Of a stretch of 64,000 nucleotides of DNA, positions 43,009 to 50,703 are shown piece by piece. Every line of letters begins with the position of its first letter. The stretch's first letter is position 1. A program made the position numbers and the translations under genes. This stretch comes from Amycolatopsis oliviviridis (lineage in GTDB: Bacteria > Actinomycetota > Actinomycetes > Mycobacteriales > Pseudonocardiaceae), in the NCBI RefSeq assembly GCF_014654365.1, contig NZ_BNAY01000001.1, positions 1,178,001 through 1,242,000 on the forward strand, read 5' to 3'. Under the pieces are notes generated by a model that worked only from the letters and a program-made list of their open reading frames with translations, was not told the DNA's origin and made no database searches.

Positions 43009-44462
43009 ACCGCCTGACCGCGAAGGAACTGCGCATCGCGGCGGTGATCGCGCTCGGCGGCTTGATGGCCGTCCTGGACACCACGATCGTCGCCGTCGCG
43101 CTGCCTCGGTTCATGACCACGTTCTCCGCGTCGCTCACCACGATCCAATGGGTCGCGACCGCCTACGCGCTCGCCATGGTCGCGGCGATGCCCCTGGCGG
43201 CCACCTTCGCGCAACGCTGGGGTGCGCGCCGGGTGTACCTGATCGCCTTGCTCGTGTTCGCGGCGGCGTCCGCGGCCGCCGGAGCGGCAGGCGATCTGGG
43301 CTGGCTGATCGCCGCACGAGCGGTACAAGGGCTCGCCGGCGGCCTCATCAACCCGCTCGGAATGACCATCGGTTTCGGTGCGGTGGACCCGGCCCGCCGC
43401 AGCCGGATGACTACGATCACCGGGCTGCCCCTGCTGATCGGGCCGATCCTGGGTCCGTTGCTCGGCGGCTTCCTGCTGGACAGCCTGTCCTGGCGGGCGC
43501 TGTTCTTCATCACCGTCCCGCCCGCCCTCCTCGGGGTCGCCGGTGTGCTGCGCTGGGTGCCCGCCGATCCCCCGTCGCCGGAACGCACCCCGATCGACCT
43601 CCTGGGCGGTCTGCTGCTCGTCCCCGGCGTCGTCGCGGTGGCCTACGGATTCTCCGAGGAGGCGATCGGTGTCGGGCCCAGGGTGGCGATCGTCGTCGCC
43701 GGGCTGGCGCTCATGGCGGTGTTCACGCGCCGTTCGTGGCGTCATCCCGCTCCGCTGCTGAACGTCCGGCTCCTACGTGACCGGACGTTCGGGCGCAACG
43801 CCGCGGTCCTGGTCCTGTACGCCGCGCCGTACTTCGGGTCGATGCTGCTGATGCCCGCCTACATCCAGATCATGCGCGGCGACTCACCCATGATCAGCGC
43901 GCTGATGATGGTGCCGGGCACGATCGGGATGGGCATCACGATCCAGTTCGCCGCCCGCGTCCTGGAACGCTTCGGCCCGAGGATCGTCGTCGGCACCGGG
44001 CTGAGTCTCGCGATCGTCTCGACCGGGCTGACCATGCTCGTCCTCACGCCGGACACGCCGTACCAGGTGCTCGCGATCCTGGGCGTGTTCCAAGGAGCGG
44101 GCACCGGAGCGATCATGATGCCCACGATCGTGAGCGCCGGCCGGAACCTGCGCGGCCCGGACCTCGCGTCCGGTTCCGCGATCCTCCCGCTGTCCAGCAC
44201 CATCGCGAGCGCGGTCGGCACCGCAGTGGTGAGCGCGTTGTTCACCGGGTTGATCGCCGCGGCCACCGGCGGAAGAGGTCTCGCGGCGCTGAGCGACCCG
44301 TCGGCGGGCGCGACGCTCGTCGGGGACGTCGTCTCCGCGTACCGCCTGACCCTCCTCGGAGTCCTCGCGGTCATGGTGATCGCCCTGGTGGTCAGGCTGA
44401 GGACCTCACCCGCCCCGGTAGCCTCGGCAGAGCACCCCACGACGGCACGGAGCGCAGCATGA
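43005..44462 (+). CDS. MFS drug exporter, DHA2 (EmrB/QacA) family
   Basis: The 485-aa transporter begins MNRLTAKELRIAAVIALGGL and should have 14 membrane spans. It has the DHA2 motif LDTTIVAVALPRF in span 1 and TTIQWVATAYALAMVAAMPL, then motif C in GLPLLIGPILGPLLGGFLLD. Proton-driven export of hydrophobic drugs is the family role. The start overlaps the reductase stop (ATGA); an upstream in-frame extension inside the reductase is a shadow. Confidence 0.93.
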   Translation: MNRLTAKELRIAAVIALGGLMAVLDTTIVAVALPRFMTTFSASLTTIQWVATAYALAMVAAMPLAATFAQRWGARRVYLIALLVFAAASAAAGAAGDLGWLIAARAVQGLAGGLINPLGMTIGFGAVDPARRSRMTTITGLPLLIGPILGPLLGGFLLDSLSWRALFFITVPPALLGVAGVLRWVPADPPSPERTPIDLLGGLLLVPGVVAVAYGFSEEAIGVGPRVAIVVAGLALMAVFTRRSWRHPAPLLNVRLLRDRTFGRNAAVLVLYAAPYFGSMLLMPAYIQIMRGDSPMISALMMVPGTIGMGITIQFAARVLERFGPRIVVGTGLSLAIVSTGLTMLVLTPDTPYQVLAILGVFQGAGTGAIMMPTIVSAGRNLRGPDLASGSAILPLSSTIASAVGTAVVSALFTGLIAAATGGRGLAALSDPSAGATLVGDVVSAYRLTLLGVLAVMVIALVVRLRTSPAPVASAEHPTTARSAA

Positions 44463-44839
44463 CGACGCCGACCCCGGCATCACCCCGGCTCGACGCCCAT
44501 CTGACCATCAGCGAGGTCGCGAGCCGGGCCGGGGTCTCGGCCAACGCCGTCCGGTACTACGAGCGGTACCACGTCATCACCGCGGAGCGCACCCAAGGCA
44601 ACGCGCGCCGGTTCACCGTCGACGCCATCTGCCGGATCCGGCTCGCGGTCGCCGCCCAGCGCGTCGGGCTCAGCCTCGCCGAAAGCGCGGAGATCCTGGC
44701 CGAGATCCCGCCCATGTCCCCCGCCCTCGAAAAGTGGTCTGAGGCCGGGCAGCGGCTCATCGAAGCCGGACAGGCCCGCATCGCCGAACTCACCGCCGTC
44801 GTCGACGAGTACCGGACGCTGGAATTCCTCACGAACTGA
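44459..44839 (+). CDS. MerR-family transcriptional regulator
   Basis: The 126-aa protein has the MerR HTH at residues 14-60 (LTISEVASRAGVSANAVRYY followed by ERYHVI and NARRFTVDA) and a dimerisation helix. It ends after this helix without a large ligand domain and without Cys. Its gene overlaps the MFS stop by 4 bp. The promoter at 42386 has the 19-bp spacer that MerR proteins untwist, so it is probably an autoregulatory activator of this operon. Confidence 0.92.
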   Translation: MTTPTPASPRLDAHLTISEVASRAGVSANAVRYYERYHVITAERTQGNARRFTVDAICRIRLAVAAQRVGLSLAESAEILAEIPPMSPALEKWSEAGQRLIEAGQARIAELTAVVDEYRTLEFLTN

Positions 44840-45311
44840 ACGGTCCATCCGCCGCGTTCGACCACCGGAACACCGGCCGGTTCTCCAGACCGGGGTAGGC
44901 CACGGCCATACCCCGATCAGGGGACATCGACCACAGCAGGGCGTCGGGCGACGCGGCGTGGTCCGCCCAGTCCGAGGACCACTCGGGGACGTATCGCTCG
45001 TAGATGCGACGGATCCGTGCCACGTCCTTGGTCTCCAGCCTCGCGGGCCCGGTCATCCGCACCTGACGGACGTCGTCGGGCGGGTCGAACGTCGCGACCA
45101 TGACGGCGACTTCACGGTTTTCCCGAGCCGCGTCGAGGAAAGGTGCGGGCCTGCCGTCGAACATCGGGGTGTGGAACCACACTCTGCTCTCCTCGGCGAC
45201 GAACCACATCATCGCCAGGGCGGTGTTCCCGCGGCCGGTGGTGGTGGCGACGCTGGCAGGCAGCCGCGGCTCGTCGAGGAAGCTCCGCACGGCGAAAATC
45301 GGTCCGGTCAT
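44829..45311 (-). CDS. Pyridoxamine 5'-phosphate oxidase-family (FMN/F420-binding) protein
   Basis: The 160-aa split-barrel protein has LPASVATTTGRGNTALAMMW near the N-terminus, VWFHTPMFDGRPAPFLDAAR, REVAVMVATFDPPDDVRQVR and TGPARLET, in the order of PNPOx-like flavoproteins. These bind FMN or F420, and most act as reductases rather than PdxH. The ATG at 45311 is used because the five-codon extension upstream has no support. It overlaps the convergent MerR gene by 11 bp. Confidence 0.85.
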   Translation of the reverse strand: MTGPIFAVRSFLDEPRLPASVATTTGRGNTALAMMWFVAEESRVWFHTPMFDGRPAPFLDAARENREVAVMVATFDPPDDVRQVRMTGPARLETKDVARIRRIYERYVPEWSSDWADHAASPDALLWSMSPDRGMAVAYPGLENRPVFRWSNAADGPFSS

Positions 45312-45352
45312 GACGCCACCCTGCAACCTCCATCGCGGTCGAGGTCCAGCGC

Positions 45353-45411
45353 AAGTACATGAAGGCCCCCTTCCTTGCGCCTATCGCAAGGAAGGGGGCC
45401 TTCATGTACTT
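45353..45411. repeat. Long nested palindrome, copy 2
   Basis: A perfect 27-bp stem (45353-45379 with 45385-45411) surrounds a CCTAT loop. The arm core is ATGAAGGCCCCCTTCCTTGC, the same as in copies 1 and 5. It lies 41 bp upstream of the PNPOx-like start and downstream of the imine reductase. Confidence 0.85.
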
Positions 45412-45490
45412 CAAGTATGTGAGGGCGACGGGACCGAGGCAACGGCGCCGTACCCAGCTCGGTACCGGTGGCCGTGAGCGGCAGGGCGGT

Positions 45491-45543
45491 GTTGCGAAAG
45501 GGGCTTCCACAACGCTGAAGGTTGTGAAAGCCCCGTTCGCAAC
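45491..45543. terminator. Long nested palindrome, copy 3 (terminator-like)
   Basis: Arms 45491-45513 and 45521-45543 (23 nt, two mismatches) flank a 7-nt loop. The arm begins GTTGCGAAAGGGGCTTCC, a different sequence class from copy 2 but close to copy 6. It lies 15 nt past the stop of the minus-strand imine reductase at 45559. Confidence 0.75.
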
Positions 45544-45558
45544 ATAAGAGCCGCGTGA

Positions 45559-46419
45559 CTACTTGCGGTCCGCCTTGATGACCTCGAAGAGGCTGGTCCA
45601 CGAGCTGCGCCCGTGTCCGGCGGCGATCGCCCGGTCGTAGTGCGACTTGACCGCCTCCGGCAGCACCACGTCGATCCCGGCGTCCCGGCTCGCCTGCACG
45701 ATGTGGTCGGCGGTCGCGCCCATCATCGTCACGTTGGCGTCGTCGCCGGGGTGGTCGCCCTTCTCGATCTGCTCGGCCGCGGCCTCCAGGTAGAAGTCCA
45801 TCATCTTGAAGTTGTCCTTGGCGTACGGGACGAACTTCTGCAGGGAAACCCCGGCCGAACTCACCAGCGCGCTCGCGTGCATGAACACCGAAAGCGAGTT
45901 GAGGAAGATGTCCAGCTGTGCCTGGTAGAACAGCTGCGCCAGCCGGACGTCCTCACCGAGGAAGTCCGCCCGCCCGATCAGCGCCAGAGTCTCGCGGTGC
46001 TTCTCGAACACGTCGGCGGGTCCGCTGTAAAAGACGTACGCCTCGTCCTTGCCCACCAGTTCGGCCGGCACCATCACGCCGCCGGCGATGAACTTCGCGC
46101 CACGGGCCTCGACCCATTCGGCGGCTTCGCGGGTCTTCTCCGGGGTGTCCGAGCTGAGGTTGACGATCACCCTGCCCGCCAACACATCTTCGGCCTTGCC
46201 GAGGATGTCGTACATCGCCGCGTAATCGGTGAGGCTCAGCAGCACCAGTTCCGAGGCCGCCACCGCGTCCGCCGGGGTCTCGACGCGCACGGCACCAGCG
46301 GCGACGACGCCGTCCGCACGGCTCGCGGTGCGGTTCCAGACCGTCACGCCGTGGCCGTTCTCCAGGAGTACGCGGACCATGGACTGTCCCATCGGGCCGA
46401 GCCCGATCAGTGTGATCAT
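45559..46419 (-). CDS. Imine reductase-like NAD(P)-dependent oxidoreductase (A)
   Basis: The 286-aa protein has an N-terminal Rossmann fold (ITLIGLGPMGQSMVRVLLEN, then VWNRTASRAD with the NADP-type R) and an all-helical beta-hydroxyacid-dehydrogenase-like C-terminus. It matches the imine reductase family. At the position where many imine reductases have an active-site Asp or Tyr in an LYDxALL segment, this one has LFYQAQLDIF. It is the second gene of a tandem pair, 10 bp after its paralogue. Confidence 0.85.
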   Translation of the reverse strand: MITLIGLGPMGQSMVRVLLENGHGVTVWNRTASRADGVVAAGAVRVETPADAVAASELVLLSLTDYAAMYDILGKAEDVLAGRVIVNLSSDTPEKTREAAEWVEARGAKFIAGGVMVPAELVGKDEAYVFYSGPADVFEKHRETLALIGRADFLGEDVRLAQLFYQAQLDIFLNSLSVFMHASALVSSAGVSLQKFVPYAKDNFKMMDFYLEAAAEQIEKGDHPGDDANVTMMGATADHIVQASRDAGIDVVLPEAVKSHYDRAIAAGHGRSSWTSLFEVIKADRK

Positions 46420-46429
46420 TGCTTTTTCC

Positions 46430-47305
46430 TTACTTCTTGAGGATTTCGATGACGCCGACGAGGTCTTCGGCGCCGTGTCCGGCGGCGACCCGCCGGTCCA
46501 TCAGTGACTGCAACGGGGCGAGCAGTTCGGCGCTGACGCCTTGTTCCGCCGCCGCCTTCGCGAGGTTCGGGAAGGCGGCGGCCTGCATCGCGATGTTCGA
46601 CACGACGTCGTTCGTGTAGTCGCCGCTGTCGATCTGTTCGGCCGAGCGGTCCAGGAAGCCGTTCATCGCCTCCATCCAGCCGCGAAGCAGCGGAGCGAAC
46701 TCACTCGCCTTGACCCCGGCCGAACCGACCAGGGTGTACGCCTGGATGACGCCGATGAAGTTCCCGTACATCCCGCTGAGCAACGCGAGGTCGTACAGAG
46801 GTGCCAGGCCGGGGTCCGCGCCGAGGTAGTTGACGCCGCCGAAGGTGTCGAGCGCCATCCGTGCCCGGCCCAGGACGCCGCCCGAGCCGCTGTAGAAGAT
46901 GAACGCCGCCGGGGTGCCGATCATCGGCGGGACGGCCATGATGCCGCCGTCCAGGTAGTCCGCGCCCAGTTCCTCGGCCCAGGCGCCCATCTCCCGCGCC
47001 TGGCCGGGGGTGCCGTTGGTCAGGTTGATCAGCTGCCGTCCCGCGAGCCCGGCCGCGGCCGGGTCCAGGACCTCGTGCACCGAGTCGTAGTCGAGCAGGC
47101 AGGCGATCACGATCTCGTTCGCCGCGAGAGCTTCGGTCACGGTCGACGCGACCGTGGCTCCCTTCGCCGCCACGCCCTCGGCGCGGCTCGCGGTCCGGTT
47201 CCACGCGGTGACCGGATGCCCCGCGGCCAGTAGTGCCTCCACGAGCGCGGTTCCCATCGCGCCCAGCCCCAGTACCGTCACCGGGGTCTTGCCGTGTTCG
47301 CTCAT
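46430..47305 (-). CDS. Imine reductase-like NAD(P)-dependent oxidoreductase (B)
   Basis: The 291-aa paralogue has VTVLGLGAMGTALVEALLAA, AWNRTASRAEG and a helical C-terminal domain with LYDLALLSGMYG, which keeps the Asp often implicated in imine protonation. It starts at ATG 47305 and runs into the second paralogue. The pair could form an asymmetric dimer or serve two substrates. It is divergent from the SARP gene, with about 100 bp between. Confidence 0.87.
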   Translation of the reverse strand: MSEHGKTPVTVLGLGAMGTALVEALLAAGHPVTAWNRTASRAEGVAAKGATVASTVTEALAANEIVIACLLDYDSVHEVLDPAAAGLAGRQLINLTNGTPGQAREMGAWAEELGADYLDGGIMAVPPMIGTPAAFIFYSGSGGVLGRARMALDTFGGVNYLGADPGLAPLYDLALLSGMYGNFIGVIQAYTLVGSAGVKASEFAPLLRGWMEAMNGFLDRSAEQIDSGDYTNDVVSNIAMQAAAFPNLAKAAAEQGVSAELLAPLQSLMDRRVAAGHGAEDLVGVIEILKK

Positions 47306-47396
47306 GGGACCACCGTGACGCCGCTCGCGCACGGATCGCTGCGGATCCGCGCACGGCCTCGCGCACGGTGCGCACGAACTTGTCGGTGCTCCGCGC

Positions 47397-47402
47397 TAAC
47401 GT
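47397..47402 (+). promoter_or_regulatory. -10 box of leaderless SARP promoter
   Basis: TAACGT ends 7 nt before the GTG start at 47410. There is no ribosome binding site, consistent with a leaderless mRNA. Confidence 0.4.
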
Positions 47403-47409
47403 CGGTTTC

Positions 47410-50400
47410 GTGCGTTTCGGAGTGCTGGGGCCGCTCGCCGCGTGGACGACCGCGGGCGAGCCCGTCGTCGTGCCCGAGGCGAAGGTCCGTCTCCTGCTCG
47501 CCGGGCTGCTGAGCCGGGAGGGCAGGGCGGCGTCGGTGTCGTCGCTGACCGACGATCTGTGGGGCGAGCATCCTCCGGGCAATCCGGGCAACACCCTGCA
47601 GACCAAGGTCTCCCAGCTGCGCCGCGCGCTCGATCGGGCCGAGCCGGGCGCGCGGGAGATCGTGACGCATCATCCCGCCGGGTACGTCCTCGCCGTCGAA
47701 CCCGGAGACCTGGACGTCCACCGGTTCCGCGCGCTCACCGCGCGTGCCCGCGACGCCGTCGATCCGCGTGCCCGCGCCGCGCTGCTGGCGGACGCGCTGG
47801 CGTTGTGGCGAGGGCCCGCGTACGCCGGGTTCGAGGACGAGCCCTTCGCCGTGGCCGCCGCGCAGCGGCTGGAGGAGGAAAGGCTCCTCGCCGAGGAGGA
47901 GCGAGCCGAAGCGCGGCTCGCGCTCGGCGAGCACGGCGTTCTCACCGGGGAGCTGGCCGGTCTGGTCTCGCGGCATCCGCTGCGTGAGCGGCTCCGCGGC
48001 CTGCTGATGCGTGCGCTGTATGCCGCCGGGCGGCACAGCGAAGCGCTCGAAACGTACGCCGAGCTGCGGTCCCGGCTGCGTGACGAGTCCGGTCTCGAAC
48101 CGGGGCCGGACCTCGCGGCCCTGCACCAGGCGGTGCTCACCCGGAGCCCGGATCTCGAACCCGTCCGGGCCGCTGAGCCGATGCGCGGGAATCTGCCGGA
48201 GTCGTTGACGGAGTTGATCGGCCGCACGACCGCGGTCAAAGAGGTCGGCGCGCTCGTCACCGACGCCCGGCTGGTCAGCCTCACCGGTCCCGGCGGGGTG
48301 GGCAAGACCAGGCTCGCCATCGAGGCCGCGTCGAAGGTCGCGATGGCCGATGGCACGTGGCTGGTCGAGCTGGCGGGCTTGGACAACGTCGAGTGCCCGA
48401 CGTGCCCGCCCGAGGATCTGGTCGCCGTCGTCCTGACCGCGGTGCTGGACCTCCGGGAAGAGGCCACCTCGGCGAAGACGGTGACGCAGTCGCTGGCAGA
48501 CGCGCTGCGGGACAAGGAGATCCTGCTCGTCCTGGACAACTGCGAGCAGGTCGTCGAACCGGTCGCGGCGCTGGTGGAGCGGCTCTTGGCGGCGGCTCCC
48601 CGCCTGCGCGTGCTCACCACCAGCCAGGAACCGCTCGGCCTGCCCGGGGAGCACGTCTGGGCGGTCCCGCCGCTCGAACTGCCCGAGGACGCGAATTTCG
48701 CCGCCGTCCGGGAGTCGAGCGCGGTCCGGCTCTTCGCCGCCCGGGCCGCGGCGGCCGCTCCGGGATTCGCGCTCGACGCGGACAACGCGGCCGTGATCGC
48801 CCGGATCTGCCGCACGCTCGACGGGATCCCGCTGGCACTCGAACTCGCCGCCACCCGGGTCCGGACGCTCGGCGTGCACGAACTCTTGGCCCGTCTCGAC
48901 GACAGGTTCGGCCTCCTGTCTTCGGGCAGGCGTGGCGGTCCTCGCCGTCAGCAGACCCTTCGCGCGATGATCGACTGGAGCTGGAGCCTGCTCAGCGAGC
49001 CTGAGCAGATCGTGCTGCGCAGGCTCGCCGTCCACGCCGAAGGCTGCGGGCTCGACGCGGCCGAGTCGGTCTGCGCGGGCGGCGAGATCGCCGCGGCCGA
49101 CGTCCTGGACCTGCTGTCCAGGCTTGTCGACCGGTCGCTCGTGGTCAGCAGGCCGGGCAGGTCGGGTGAACCGCGGTTCCGGCTGCTGGAGTCCGTTTCG
49201 GCGTACGCCCTGGAACACGCCGAGCAGGCGGGCGAACTCGACGACCTGCACCTGCGGCACGCCCGTTTCCACGTCGAACTGGCCGAACGGGGCGACGCCG
49301 GGCTGCGCGGCAAGGAACAGCGGCGCTGGCTCGACAGGCTCGACGCGGAGGGGGCCAACACCCGGCGCGCGCTGGAAACGCTGCTGCGGCAAGGCGAACA
49401 CCGGCTCGCGTTGCGGCTGGTGAACGCGACGACGTGGTTCTGGTTCCTTCGTGGAAGGCTCACCGAGGCCCGGCGCTCACTCAACCTCGTGCTCGACACC
49501 GAGATCACCAGCGGAGACGAATACGCGCAGGCCCTCGGCTGGTGCACCGGCATCGCCGTACTCGACGGCACCTGCACCGAGGGCACGGACGAAGACGTCA
49601 TATGGGGCATCGTCGATCCCGTGGCACGGGCCAGGACGCTGTGGTTCCTCGGCTACGCGTGGTCCACGATCGGCGATCTGTGCCGCGCGGAAAAGCTCAC
49701 GCTCGGCGCGCTGGAAACCGCCAGGAACATCGGCGACGACTGGAGCGCGGCCGCCGCGCTGAGCGACAGGGCGAGCCACCTGATCGCCGGCGGCGACCTC
49801 ACCGGCGGTGGGCGGATCGCCGCCCAGAGTGCCGGGATCTTCGACGGGCTGGGCGAGCGCTGGGGCTGGCTGCAGGCGTCGTTCGTGCTCGGCATGCTGG
49901 CCTCGATCGCCGGGGACTACGACCATGCCGCCCGCGTCCACCGGGAAAGTCTTCGCCGCGCGGAAGAGCTGGAACTCTGGCCGGAGGTCGCTTACAAGCT
50001 GTCCTGGCTCGGCCGGACGGCGCTGCTCACCGGCGACTTCGCGGGCGCTGAGGAGTTCCACGAGCGGGCAAGGGCGTTGGCCGTCGAGCACAGCTTCAAA
50101 CCCGGTGAGGTCTACGCCGAAACCGGGCTGGCGCTCGGCGAGCGACGGCAAGGGAGGTTCGAGGAAGCGGAGCGGCGGCTGCTGTCCATCCTGGACTGGC
50201 ATCGCCGGGTGGAATCCGAAGCGGGCAGCACCCTGGTCCTCGCCGAACTCGGGTTCATCGCCGAGCAGCGCGGGGACGCGGCGGAGGCGAAGCGGCTGCA
50301 TCTGAACGGCCTCGCCGTCGCGCGGCACAGCGAGGATCCCCGCGCCATCGCGCTCGGGCTGGAAGGCCTGGCCGGCGCGGAGGCGGCCGCCGGCTCGTAT

Positions 50401-50598
50401 CGCCTCGCCGCGCGGTTGCTGGGCGCCGCGGCGGCTTCCCGGGAATCGGCGGGCGCTCCCCTGGCGAAGGGGGAACGCGGCGACGTCGACAGGATCACCG
50501 GCGGCATCATCGAGGCCCTCGGAGAAAACGCATTCTCCGAGGAGAGCGCCACCGGAGCGGCGACACCGATCGATCATTTGGTGACCGACAGTCAATAA
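47410..50598 (+). CDS. AfsR/SARP-type regulator with NB-ARC ATPase and TPR repeats
   Basis: The 1062-aa regulator begins MRFGVLGPLAAWTTAGEPVV. Residues 1-90 are the OmpR-like winged helix (LQTKVSQLRRALDR, HPAGYVLAVEPGDLDVHRF) and about 95-240 the BTAD. An NB-ARC-like NTPase has Walker A GPGGVGKTRLA near residue 294, Walker B ILLVLDNCEQVVE and GIPLALELAATRVR. TPR-like repeats fill 650-1050. Large SARPs of this layout activate secondary metabolite or stress genes and may be gated by ATP. It is adjacent to the imine reductases and upstream of an ABC exporter. An upstream in-frame region to 47233 overlaps the imine reductase and is not used. Confidence 0.92.
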   Translation: MRFGVLGPLAAWTTAGEPVVVPEAKVRLLLAGLLSREGRAASVSSLTDDLWGEHPPGNPGNTLQTKVSQLRRALDRAEPGAREIVTHHPAGYVLAVEPGDLDVHRFRALTARARDAVDPRARAALLADALALWRGPAYAGFEDEPFAVAAAQRLEEERLLAEEERAEARLALGEHGVLTGELAGLVSRHPLRERLRGLLMRALYAAGRHSEALETYAELRSRLRDESGLEPGPDLAALHQAVLTRSPDLEPVRAAEPMRGNLPESLTELIGRTTAVKEVGALVTDARLVSLTGPGGVGKTRLAIEAASKVAMADGTWLVELAGLDNVECPTCPPEDLVAVVLTAVLDLREEATSAKTVTQSLADALRDKEILLVLDNCEQVVEPVAALVERLLAAAPRLRVLTTSQEPLGLPGEHVWAVPPLELPEDANFAAVRESSAVRLFAARAAAAAPGFALDADNAAVIARICRTLDGIPLALELAATRVRTLGVHELLARLDDRFGLLSSGRRGGPRRQQTLRAMIDWSWSLLSEPEQIVLRRLAVHAEGCGLDAAESVCAGGEIAAADVLDLLSRLVDRSLVVSRPGRSGEPRFRLLESVSAYALEHAEQAGELDDLHLRHARFHVELAERGDAGLRGKEQRRWLDRLDAEGANTRRALETLLRQGEHRLALRLVNATTWFWFLRGRLTEARRSLNLVLDTEITSGDEYAQALGWCTGIAVLDGTCTEGTDEDVIWGIVDPVARARTLWFLGYAWSTIGDLCRAEKLTLGALETARNIGDDWSAAAALSDRASHLIAGGDLTGGGRIAAQSAGIFDGLGERWGWLQASFVLGMLASIAGDYDHAARVHRESLRRAEELELWPEVAYKLSWLGRTALLTGDFAGAEEFHERARALAVEHSFKPGEVYAETGLALGERRQGRFEEAERRLLSILDWHRRVESEAGSTLVLAELGFIAEQRGDAAEAKRLHLNGLAVARHSEDPRAIALGLEGLAGAEAAAGSYRLAARLLGAAAASRESAGAPLAKGERGDVDRITGGIIEALGENAFSEESATGAATPIDHLVTDSQ

Positions 50599-50703
50599 GC
50601 AGGCACCCGGCTCACCACAATGGACCATGCCTTACTTCACGTCGGCAACAAACAGTGATTTCTTTCTGTCGCAGAGCCGCCCTGACCGGTAGCGTGCGTA
50701 GCC

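Noticed and set aside
45359..45547. Short ORFs reading MKAPFLAPIARKGAFM from the palindromes
   Set aside because: The frame arises from the two arms of the hairpin and recurs in every copy of the class. There is no ribosome binding site and no conserved extension.
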